Assembly: GCF_014646335.1 (NCBI RefSeq)
Contig: NZ_BMNG01000005.1
Coordinates: 226,438 to 290,437, forward strand
Direction: 5' to 3'
Source: Streptomyces lasiicapitis
Lineage (GTDB): Bacteria; Actinomycetota; Actinomycetes; Streptomycetales; Streptomycetaceae
DNA length: 64,000 nucleotides
The position numbers and the translations under genes are program-made. Below the pieces are notes generated by a model. It was not told the origin of the DNA. It worked only from the letters and a program-made list of their open reading frames with translations, and searched no databases. Below, one piece after another: positions 16,879 through 24,200 of this stretch (position 1 is its first letter; the number at the start of each line of letters is the position of its first letter).

Positions 16879-19116
16879 CTAGCCGAGGTGGCGCGTGCAG
16901 GCGCACGGCTTCAACGGCTGTTTCTCCTGGGCCAGTTGGGCCCACTCACCCGCCTTGCGGGTCAGCACCTCGGTGCCCGGCACCGGCTCGTCGCCGAGCC
17001 GGTCGAGCAACTGCCGCCAGGTGCCGGTCAGCGCCTGGTCCACGGGGCGCGTCCGGTCCTCGTACAGCCACACCGCGTGCAGCAGCCGGTCGACGCGGCG
17101 CCGCAGCCAGTCGCCGCCCGTCGGCGGTGCCTCGCCGAGGGCGCGGGCGTGCCGGTCGTCCGGGTCGCCCGCGAGCGGTGCCGCGCAGGGGGCGCCCGCG
17201 ATCGCGAGGAGTTCCTCGCACCACTCGGCCATGGTGCGGGTGGCGTCCCGCAGCGGGAACGCCCCGGTCAGGTGGTCCACGGCGGCCTCCGCGCCGCCCA
17301 TGGCGAGGTGGTGGTGGGCGGCGTGGGCTGCGGCTGTGCCGCACTGGTCGTCGGTGGCGGTGGGGAAGCGGCTGGCGAAGTGGTCGCGGAGGAGGGCGTG
17401 GTCGGCCTGCCAGGCCCCTTGTGCCCCCATCCGGTGCAGCCGCCGCATCAGCAGGTGGCGCAGCCCCCGGTCGCCGATGAAGTGGCGCGGGCAGTGCGGC
17501 CAGCCGCTGTCGGCGAGGAGTTCGGCGACGCGGTACGCGGACAGGCGCTCGTCGCGGCCCGCCTGCCGGGCCAGCATCAACTCCTGTGCGCAGGAGCCGG
17601 TGTGCGCGACCGAGAGATGGCTGAGCAGGTCCAGCCAGTGGTCGTGCTGCTCGGGCGGCAGTTCCTCGGGGAGCTGTCGGACGATCAGGTCGTCGAGGAG
17701 CAGGTCCGCGACGGGCACGGGGCGCCCCTCCGGTTCGTCGCGCGAGCGGACCGGCGCGTCGAGGAGGTCCCAGTCGGTGAACGCGCCCGGCTCCCGCACC
17801 CGCAGCGAGGCCGCGCCCTCGCCGAGCCGGGTGACGAAGCGGGGGCGGCCGCCGCCGAGGCGGTGGATGCCGCTCTCGACGCGGAGCCGCGAGGCGTGCT
17901 CGCCCGGCGGGTGACCGGCGTGGCCCGCGTGGCTCATGTGACCTGCGTGCCCCGGATGTCCCGCGTGCCCCGCGCCACCGCCCTGCCCGCGCCCCTGCAG
18001 CCGGGCCACCTCATCGTTCTGCTGCTCCGTCGTCAACGTAGGCATGCGTACGAGCAACACCCCCCGCGCGGGTGCCACTAGCCCCGCCACCCCGCCCCGC
18101 GCCCGCTGCCACACCGGCAGACCGCCGTCGGCGGGCCCCCAGGACGCCACCGCGTCCGCGTCGGCGTCCGTGGACCGGTACAGGAAGCGGCCGCCGTCCG
18201 CGCGCCGGGCCGTGGCGAACACGGCCACGCGGTCGTGGTGCCCGCTCTCCCGGTCGAGCAGGACGGGCCGAAGGAGCCGTCTGCCGAGCGCGTTGTCGGC
18301 GTGGTCGAGCAGCACGGCGGGCCGTCCGGCGCGCGCCATCCGGCCGCGTACCGACGTGTACGCGGCCTCGACGTCCTCGCGCAGCGCCCGGAACAGGAAG
18401 CTCTCCGCGTTGGCGCGCCCCTCGCCGCCCTGCTGGAAGTCGACGCTCAGCCCGTGCAGGCCGAGCCGGGGGTGCCCGGCGGCGCCCGAGTAGGCGCCGT
18501 AGCAGTCCTCCAGGGCCGCCTTGCCCTCCGAGGAGACCCGCTCGAAGAGTTCGTCGAGGATGGCGGTGATGAGCGGGGTGGCCAGGGGCTGGGCGGCGAG
18601 CAGGGCCGCGAGCGCGGCGAGGTAGGAGCGGAAGGCGCGGTGCAGGACGCCGCCCCAGAACGACCCTCTGGGCAGCAGGTCGTCGTGCCTGCGCACCTCC
18701 TCCAGGCCGGTGGCTGAACCCGCGAGCGGATCGCCCGCCGCGACGGCGACGAGGCCCGCGTACAGCCGGGGCACCGCGATCGGCCCGCCGTCCCCGCCCC
18801 ACGCGCCGAACTGGACGGCCATCTCCCGCAGCGCCTCGGTGACTTCGGAGCGGGTGCTCGGGTGCTGACCGGCGCGCTCGGCGTGCGCGGGGGCCGCGCA
18901 GTCGATGTGGACGGCGGGGACATGGCGCCCGAACTCGTCGCGTACGCAGCGAAGGAGGCGCCCCTTGCCCATGCCGGGGCCGCCGGTGAGGAGCACGACG
19001 GGCAGGTCGGGGCCGTACAGGAGCGGGCGGTTGCGGCCCTTCCGCGTCTTGCCGAGCAGCCGGGCGACCAGGCCGTCGTCGTACAGGAGTTTGCCGAATC
19101 CCAGGTCGTCGGACAC
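16879..19116 (-). CDS. Large P-loop NTPase of unknown function, paired with binding-protein-like receptor
   Basis: A 745-residue cytosolic protein. Walker A is GGPGMGKG at about residues 45-52, and VLLDHADNALG near 270 is the likely Walker B/sensor region. A His/Gly-rich insert with alternating GHAGH/GHPGH units lies at about 377-405 and may bind metal or act as linker. The C-terminal half is helical (about 480-720), ending in CACTRHLG. The organisation resembles STAND-like or ORC-like signalling ATPases, but I cannot place it in a named family. I chose the GTG at 19114-19116, preceded by a GGGGGG tract; an upstream GTG at 19164 has no ribosome site. It heads an operon with the binding-protein-like receptor. 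Confidence 0.75.
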   Translation of the reverse strand: MSDDLGFGKLLYDDGLVARLLGKTRKGRNRPLLYGPDLPVVLLTGGPGMGKGRLLRCVRDEFGRHVPAVHIDCAAPAHAERAGQHPSTRSEVTEALREMAVQFGAWGGDGGPIAVPRLYAGLVAVAAGDPLAGSATGLEEVRRHDDLLPRGSFWGGVLHRAFRSYLAALAALLAAQPLATPLITAILDELFERVSSEGKAALEDCYGAYSGAAGHPRLGLHGLSVDFQQGGEGRANAESFLFRALREDVEAAYTSVRGRMARAGRPAVLLDHADNALGRRLLRPVLLDRESGHHDRVAVFATARRADGGRFLYRSTDADADAVASWGPADGGLPVWQRARGGVAGLVAPARGVLLVRMPTLTTEQQNDEVARLQGRGQGGGAGHAGHPGHAGHMSHAGHAGHPPGEHASRLRVESGIHRLGGGRPRFVTRLGEGAASLRVREPGAFTDWDLLDAPVRSRDEPEGRPVPVADLLLDDLIVRQLPEELPPEQHDHWLDLLSHLSVAHTGSCAQELMLARQAGRDERLSAYRVAELLADSGWPHCPRHFIGDRGLRHLLMRRLHRMGAQGAWQADHALLRDHFASRFPTATDDQCGTAAAHAAHHHLAMGGAEAAVDHLTGAFPLRDATRTMAEWCEELLAIAGAPCAAPLAGDPDDRHARALGEAPPTGGDWLRRRVDRLLHAVWLYEDRTRPVDQALTGTWRQLLDRLGDEPVPGTEVLTRKAGEWAQLAQEKQPLKPCACTRHLG

Positions 19117-19291
19117 CGGCCCCCCGATGCGTCGCCATTCCGCACCTGTGCGCTGCGTACACACGTGCTATGTGTGTGATGAACCGTCAGAGTAGTGGAG
19201 TGACTTGAGGAAGACAGCGGAAAATCCGAGACAGACTTGCGCGGGCGGCGAACGCCGGACGGCCGGTGGCGGGCGGGGCCACATGGCGGGC

Positions 19292-20491
19292 TCAGCGCTT
19301 CGGCCCCGCCAACTCCCGTTCCAGCGGCGTCCGGTACGCGGGCGTGACGCGAGTCGGCCCGAGCCACGCACCGAGTTCGGCGGCCCGCTCCGCGACAGCG
19401 GTACGCACCGCCGCGCCCCCGTCCTCCAGAAGCCGGAACACCACCTCACCGTCCGCGCGCTGCGCCCACGCCCCCACGATCCGGCCGTCTGCCCACACCG
19501 TGGGGCCGATGTTGCCGTTGCGGTCGAAGAGGGCGGGTACGTACGCCGGGTCGAGGTGGAAGCCGCGGTGGCGGCGGCCCATGGAGGTGGGGTCGAGGCC
19601 GGGCAGCAGGGCCACCCAGGGCGCCGGGGCGGGCACGGGCTCCTCGTCGCCGGGGGCGAGGTAACCGGTGGTGCCGTCGTCCAGGTCCACGTCCCGCGCG
19701 CCCACCGAGGCCAGCGCCTTGCGCGCGTCCGTGAGCGTCCAGCCGGTCCACCACTTCAGGTCGTCGACGGTGACGGGGCCGAAGGCGTGGAGGTAGCGGC
19801 GGGCGAGGGCGGCTTTGGCGGCAATGGGGTCGACGTCCTGTTCCGAGGGCTCCGCCCCACCGGCCTCCGGCGCGAGCGTCCACCGGAACTGACCGGACGT
19901 CCACGCCCCACGCGGCCGGGCCCGCCGAATGCGCCCCTCGGCGGCGAGCACCCGCAGCATCCGCGACCCGGCCGTCTGCCACGCCGCGTACGACTTCCCG
20001 GGACTGACGAGGACCTTCTCCCCCAACTCCGGCACGTCCCGGGCGAGTTCGACGGCTCCCGCCGTACCCCGCGCAGCCAGCGCGGCGAGCGCGGCCCGCT
20101 CCACGGCGGCGTACCGCCCCTCGTCCCAGCCGATCCCCGCGACGAACGCCAGCGCTCCCGCGCGCTCCTTGGCCGCGACGGCCCGCGCGGTCGAGGCGTG
20201 CACGAGCGGTGCGAGCGGCGTGGGCACCACGAACATCGTCCGCCGCATGCACAGCATCCGCGTGACGGTCAGGTCGTCGTAGAGCCCCCGCTCCACCTCC
20301 GCGACGGACGGCTCCGCAAGCCGGGCCGCGGCGGACAGGAAGACGGTCGCGGGATCGGTGGCGTGCAGCCCGACCAGGGCGTCCGCGACGTCCTCGATGC
20401 GGGCGGCACGGGTGCCGGGCGCGAGCAACTGCCGCACACCGAGCCGAGCACGCCGCTCGCCGTCACTGACGGCGGCACGCCGAGCGATCAC
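19292..20491 (-). CDS. Winged-helix HTH_42 protein (AlkZ/YcaQ-like superfamily)
   Basis: A 399-residue HTH_42 (PF06224-type) protein. That superfamily contains DNA glycosylases that unhook alkylated or cross-linked bases (AlkZ, YcaQ). Fold signatures seen are LVGLHATDPATVFLS, YDDLTVTRMLCMRRTMFVVP, LKWWTGWT and LPGLDPTSMGRRHRGF. Where AlkZ has QxQ and YcaQ QxD, this protein has HAT (residues 43-45), so glycosylase activity is uncertain. The GTG start at 20489-20491 overlaps the stop of the upstream TetR gene by 4 nt (GTGA), showing translational coupling. The operon faces two VOC-family genes with paired operators. Confidence 0.85.
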   Translation of the reverse strand: MIARRAAVSDGERRARLGVRQLLAPGTRAARIEDVADALVGLHATDPATVFLSAAARLAEPSVAEVERGLYDDLTVTRMLCMRRTMFVVPTPLAPLVHASTARAVAAKERAGALAFVAGIGWDEGRYAAVERAALAALAARGTAGAVELARDVPELGEKVLVSPGKSYAAWQTAGSRMLRVLAAEGRIRRARPRGAWTSGQFRWTLAPEAGGAEPSEQDVDPIAAKAALARRYLHAFGPVTVDDLKWWTGWTLTDARKALASVGARDVDLDDGTTGYLAPGDEEPVPAPAPWVALLPGLDPTSMGRRHRGFHLDPAYVPALFDRNGNIGPTVWADGRIVGAWAQRADGEVVFRLLEDGGAAVRTAVAERAAELGAWLGPTRVTPAYRTPLERELAGPKR

Positions 20492-21099
20492 TGCGCACCC
20501 TCCTCGCCGGCGCCGAGCGCCGGATTCGGCACGAGAATCCGCAGCAACACCCGCTCGATCTCGGCCCGGGTCGGCGGCACAGGGGCGGCGAGGGCCCGCA
20601 GGCTCACCCCCATGAGCGCGGCACCGGCCGCCTCGGCGGTGTCGGCGTCGGTGTAGCGGGCGAGGGCCCGCACGGAGAGCCGGTGGTGCTCCTCGGCGAT
20701 CTCCCGCAGCGCGGGCCGACGCATGGCGGCGACGTACAACTCGAACTCGACCATCTGCTGGTCGCGTTCGGGCCCATCGCCGGGCGGCAGGACGGCATCG
20801 GCGAGCAGTACGGCGCACTGCTCGGCGGTGAGGCCGGGCCGACGCGCGACCCACTCGTCGAGATACGCGCCGAACCGGTCCACGGAACGCCGCAGCGCGG
20901 CCGCGATCAGATCGTCCTTGGTGGCGAAGTGGTACGTCGTCGCCCCCAGCGGCACCCCCGCCTCGGCGGCGACCGCGCGATGTGTGAGCCCTTCGATGCC
21001 GCGCTCGGCGATGACCCGCTCGGTGGCGGCGGTGATCTCCTCGATCCGCAGCGCGGGATCGCGGCGACGCCGCTTGGCAGGGGGCTGGCCGGCGGCCAT
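20488..21099 (-). CDS. TetR-family repressor
   Basis: A 203-residue TetR regulator. The HTH is at about 18-65 (EEITAATERVIAERGIEG, LTHRAVAAEAGVPLGATTYHFATKDDL), followed by a helical ligand domain. It is coupled by a GTGA overlap to the HTH_42 gene downstream and divergent from a VOC-family gene. Two AGTAC-n4-GTACT palindromes in the intergenic region are likely its operators. A short basic N-terminal extension (AKRRRRD) precedes the HTH. Confidence 0.92.
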   Translation of the reverse strand: MAAGQPPAKRRRRDPALRIEEITAATERVIAERGIEGLTHRAVAAEAGVPLGATTYHFATKDDLIAAALRRSVDRFGAYLDEWVARRPGLTAEQCAVLLADAVLPPGDGPERDQQMVEFELYVAAMRRPALREIAEEHHRLSVRALARYTDADTAEAAGAALMGVSLRALAAPVPPTRAEIERVLLRILVPNPALGAGEEGAQ

Positions 21100-21134
21100 G
21101 GGGGACTCCTAAACAGCTCACAGGCGACGACTTC

Positions 21135-21148
21135 AGTACGTACGTACT
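21135..21148. promoter_or_regulatory. TetR operator, proximal to the repressor
   Basis: AGTACGTACGTACT, a perfect dyad, followed by TTAACGCC; located 35 nt upstream of the repressor start. Confidence 0.75.
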
Positions 21149-21233
21149 TTAACGCCAGCCCAATCCCTCAGAGCACCAGAGGCCGAAGAGACGGCGAGAT
21201 GTCCGTATTGCACCCTTGTCCAGATTCCCCTAC

Positions 21234-21247
21234 AGTACAGATGTACT
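21234..21247. promoter_or_regulatory. TetR operator, proximal to the VOC operon
   Basis: AGTACAGATGTACT shares both AGTAC and GTACT arms and the 4-bp spacer with the first copy, and is also followed by TTAACGCC. It is 37 nt upstream of the VOC start. Confidence 0.75.
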
Positions 21248-21284
21248 AGTTAACGCCCTCCCTCCTCCCCCCGAGGTGATCCAA

Positions 21285-21668
21285 ATGAAGTCCCCCGCCA
21301 TCGCCCCCTGCCTGGGCGTCGAAGACACCCAGGCGTCCGTCGACTTCTACGAGAAGATCGGCTTCATGGCCCTCCCGGCCGGCGATGACCCCGCCGACGA
21401 CCTGCGCCTGCTGCTCTTCGAGGGCGAGTTCGCGCTGATGGTCCACCGCCACGACCAGCTCCGCGAGTGGCTGCCGGTGCTCAAGGACACCCCGGTCGGC
21501 GCGTTCGGCATGTTCTACCTGGCCGTCTCCGACTTCGACGCGTACGTGGCGAGGATCCGCCCCCTGGTGAACGTCATCAAGGAGACCGAGGTCGACGGCC
21601 GCAAGATCCTCTACTTCACGACGCCGGACGGCCACGTCATCGGCGTGAACCAGCGCCAGGAGTGGTGA
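21285..21668 (+). CDS. VOC-family (glyoxalase/bleomycin-resistance fold) protein 1
   Basis: A 127-residue single-module VOC protein. It starts IAPCLGVEDTQASVDFYEKIGF, the canonical first beta-alpha-beta unit, and ends LYFTTPDGHVIGVNQ, the second half. Metal-ligand positions are partly kept (H59-type region VHRHD, E-rich end), but enzymatic function cannot be assigned. The ATG at 21285 follows GAGGTGAT. First gene of a two-gene VOC operon behind a TetR operator, so probably induced by a small electrophile or antibiotic-like ligand. Confidence 0.88.
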   Translation: MKSPAIAPCLGVEDTQASVDFYEKIGFMALPAGDDPADDLRLLLFEGEFALMVHRHDQLREWLPVLKDTPVGAFGMFYLAVSDFDAYVARIRPLVNVIKETEVDGRKILYFTTPDGHVIGVNQRQEW

Positions 21669-21673
21669 CCGCC

Positions 21674-22078
21674 ATGCGCACCAGCACCCCGGTCACACCG
21701 GTCACCGGCAAGCTGTCCTCGTACGCCTTCTGGGGCCACGACGGCTGCGCGCTCGCGGAGTTCTACGCGGCGGCGCTCGGCTGGCCCGACGAGATCCAGG
21801 AGTACCCGGACGAGCAGGGCGTACCGACCGCGTTCCTGGTCGGCGACGGCACGACGACGTTCGTCTTCTACACGGCCAAGGACTACAAGGCCCCGAACTG
21901 GCCCGCCGACGAGCTCCCCTTCCACCTGGACCTGACGTTCCCCGACATCGGCGCGGCGGTGGAGCGCCTCGTGGAACTGGGTGCGACGAAGCCCGCGCAC
22001 CAGCCGGGCGGCGAGCACTGGACGGTACTGCTCGACCCTTCGGGCCAGCCGTTCTGCGTCAACAGCAGGGGCGCGTAG
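21674..22078 (+). CDS. VOC-family protein 2
   Basis: A 134-residue VOC protein: YAFWGHDGCALAEFYAAALGW at the N-terminus and HLDLTFPDIGAAVERLVELGA plus WTVLLDPSGQPFCVNS at the C-terminus. It belongs to the subgroup often annotated as glyoxalase-like antibiotic resistance/dioxygenase proteins. The ATG at 21674 lies 5 nt past the previous stop; a GTG at 21665 is an alternative. Co-transcribed with VOC 1 and closed by a strong hairpin. Confidence 0.85.
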   Translation: MRTSTPVTPVTGKLSSYAFWGHDGCALAEFYAAALGWPDEIQEYPDEQGVPTAFLVGDGTTTFVFYTAKDYKAPNWPADELPFHLDLTFPDIGAAVERLVELGATKPAHQPGGEHWTVLLDPSGQPFCVNSRGA

Positions 22079-22099
22079 CCGGGGGGCGCACAGCGAGAA

Positions 22100-22128
22100 G
22101 GGCCCGGGACCAGCACGGTCCCGGGCCC
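22100..22128. terminator. Terminator between VOC operon and aspS
   Basis: Perfect 12-bp stem GGGCCCGGGACC / GGTCCCGGGCCC with loop AGCAC, between convergent transcription units. Confidence 0.85.
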
Positions 22129-22147
22129 AACTGCTTTACGAAAAGGA

Positions 22148-23950
22148 CTACTTCGCGTCCTGCTCCCCCTGGCCGGAGGCCGCCTTGCCGGAAGCCGCCG
22201 GCTTGCGCAGCGCGATGTTCAGCTCGCGGAGGCGGGACTCCTCCAGGACGGTCGGCGCGCCCATCATCAGGTCCTGCGCGTTGCCGTTGAGCGGGAAGGC
22301 GATGGTCTCGCGGATGTTGGGCTCGTCGGCGAGGAGCATCACGATGCGGTCGACGCCGGGGGCGATGCCGCCGTGGGGCGGGGCGCCGAGGCGGAAGGCG
22401 CGGAGCATGCCCGCGAACTCCTGCTCGACGGTCTCCGCCTCGTAGCCCGCGATCTCGAAGGCCTTCAGCATGACCTCGGGCTCGTGGTTGCGGATGGCGC
22501 CGGAGGACAGCTCGATGCCGTTGCAGACGATGTCGTACTGCCAGGCGAGGATGTCGAGCGGGTCCTTCTCCTCCAGGTCCTTCATGCCGCCCTGGGGCAT
22601 GGAGAAGGGGTTGTGGGAGAAGTCGACGCGACCCGTCTCCTCGTCCTTCTCGTACATCGGGAAGTCGACGATCCAGCAGAAGCGGAAGACGTTCTCCTCG
22701 AAGTGGCCCGCGCGCTTGGCGGCCTCGACGCGGACCGCGCTCATGATCTTCGATACGTCGTCGAAGTCGCCCGCGCCGAAGAAGACGGCGTGGCCGGGGG
22801 CGAGGGAGAGGCGCTTGGTGAGCTCCTCCACGTTGGCCTCGGTCAGGAACTTCGCGATCGGGCCCGTCAGCGAGCCGTCCTCGGCGACGCGGACCCAGGC
22901 CAGGCCCTTCGCGCCGTGCTCGACGGCGTACTCACCGAGGCCGTCGAAGAACTTGCGGGACTGCGACGCGGTGTCCGGCACCGGCAGGGCGCGCACGTGC
23001 TTGCCCGCGAAGGCCTTGAACTCGGAGTCCGCGAAGATGTCCGTGATGTCGACGAGTTCGAGCTTGGCGCGCAGGTCCGGCTTGTCGTTGCCGTACTTCA
23101 GCATCGACTCGCGGAACGGGATGCGCGGGAAGGGCGACGTCACCTCGCGGCCGTTGCCGAACTCGGTGAAGAGCTCGGTCATCAGCTTCTCGATCGGCTG
23201 GAAGACGTCCTCCTGCTCGACGAAGGACATCTCCACGTCGAGCTGGTAGAACTCGCCCGGCGAGCGGTCCGCGCGGGCGTCCTCGTCGCGGAAGCAGGGC
23301 GCGATCTGGAAGTAGCGGTCGAAGCCCGAGATCATAAGGAGCTGCTTGAACTGCTGCGGGGCCTGCGGCAGGGCGTAGAACTTGCCCGGGTTCAGGCGGG
23401 ACGGGACGACGAAGTCGCGGGCGCCCTCGGGGGAGGTCGCGGTGAGGATCGGCGTCGCCATCTCGTTGAAGCCGAGGGCCACCATCTTGGAGCGGATGGA
23501 GGCGATCACGGCGCTGCGCAGCATGATGTTGCGGTGCATGCGCTCGCGGCGCAGGTCCAGGAAGCGGTACTCCAGGCGGCGCTCTTCGTTGACGCCGTCG
23601 TCCGCGTTGATGGTGAAGGGCAGCGGGGCGGCCGCGCCGAGCACCTCGACCTCGGAGGCCTCGATCTCGACCTCGCCGGTGGGCAGCTCCGGGTTCACGT
23701 TCTCCGCGCCGCGGGAGACGACCTTGCCGTCGACGCGGACCACCGTCTCCTTGGACAGCTTGTCCAGCGTCTCGGCCGCGGCGGTGCCGGGGCGGGCCAC
23801 GAGCTGGGTGATGCCGTGGTGGTCGCGGAGGTCGATGAAGAGGATGCCGCCCAGGTCGCGCCGGTTGTGCAGCCATCCGCTGAGCCGGACGTCGGTGCCG
23901 ACGTCAGAGGCGCGGAGCTCACCGCACGTGTGCGACCTGTACCGATGCAT
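22148..23950 (-). CDS. aspS: Aspartyl-tRNA synthetase
   Basis: A 600-residue class II synthetase of bacterial type. The N-terminal OB-fold binds the anticodon (about 1-105, [20 protein letters not shown]). Motif 1/2 region includes [16 protein letters not shown] and the GAD insertion lies in the middle; motif 3 is [13 protein letters not shown] near residue 550. The C-terminal tail ([17 protein letters not shown]) is a low-complexity extension. The ATG at 23948-23950 gives the usual [13 protein letters not shown] start. Because Streptomyces makes Asn-tRNA by amidation, the enzyme may be non-discriminating; this cannot be read here. Confidence 0.97.
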   Translation of the reverse strand: MHRYRSHTCGELRASDVGTDVRLSGWLHNRRDLGGILFIDLRDHHGITQLVARPGTAAAETLDKLSKETVVRVDGKVVSRGAENVNPELPTGEVEIEASEVEVLGAAAPLPFTINADDGVNEERRLEYRFLDLRRERMHRNIMLRSAVIASIRSKMVALGFNEMATPILTATSPEGARDFVVPSRLNPGKFYALPQAPQQFKQLLMISGFDRYFQIAPCFRDEDARADRSPGEFYQLDVEMSFVEQEDVFQPIEKLMTELFTEFGNGREVTSPFPRIPFRESMLKYGNDKPDLRAKLELVDITDIFADSEFKAFAGKHVRALPVPDTASQSRKFFDGLGEYAVEHGAKGLAWVRVAEDGSLTGPIAKFLTEANVEELTKRLSLAPGHAVFFGAGDFDDVSKIMSAVRVEAAKRAGHFEENVFRFCWIVDFPMYEKDEETGRVDFSHNPFSMPQGGMKDLEEKDPLDILAWQYDIVCNGIELSSGAIRNHEPEVMLKAFEIAGYEAETVEQEFAGMLRAFRLGAPPHGGIAPGVDRIVMLLADEPNIRETIAFPLNGNAQDLMMGAPTVLEESRLRELNIALRKPAASGKAASGQGEQDAK

Positions 23951-24188
23951 CGTCGTTCATCCAGTCTTTCGGAATCGGGGTGCCTGCCCCGGGACGTCCC
24001 CGGACGGCCGTGGAGAAGCTGCGTAAAGAAGCTGCTGGCAGTCAAGGCTACCGTCCGGTGGAAGATCACTTCCCCTCGTATTCGGGTGCCCCCGGGGCAC
24101 GGGCCCCGCATACCGGCCGGGCGTTCCCGTCATGCGTACGCCCCGACCCCGGCCGGGCACTCGGTGGCGGGCGGTACGTCACTGTTCC

Positions 24189-24194
24189 TACAGT
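24189..24194 (+). promoter_or_regulatory. Candidate -10 element of a leaderless promoter
   Basis: TACAGT lies 6 nt upstream of the ATG at 24201, the spacing expected if transcription starts on the start codon. No good -35 is visible. Confidence 0.4.
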
Positions 24195-24200
24195 GATTCA

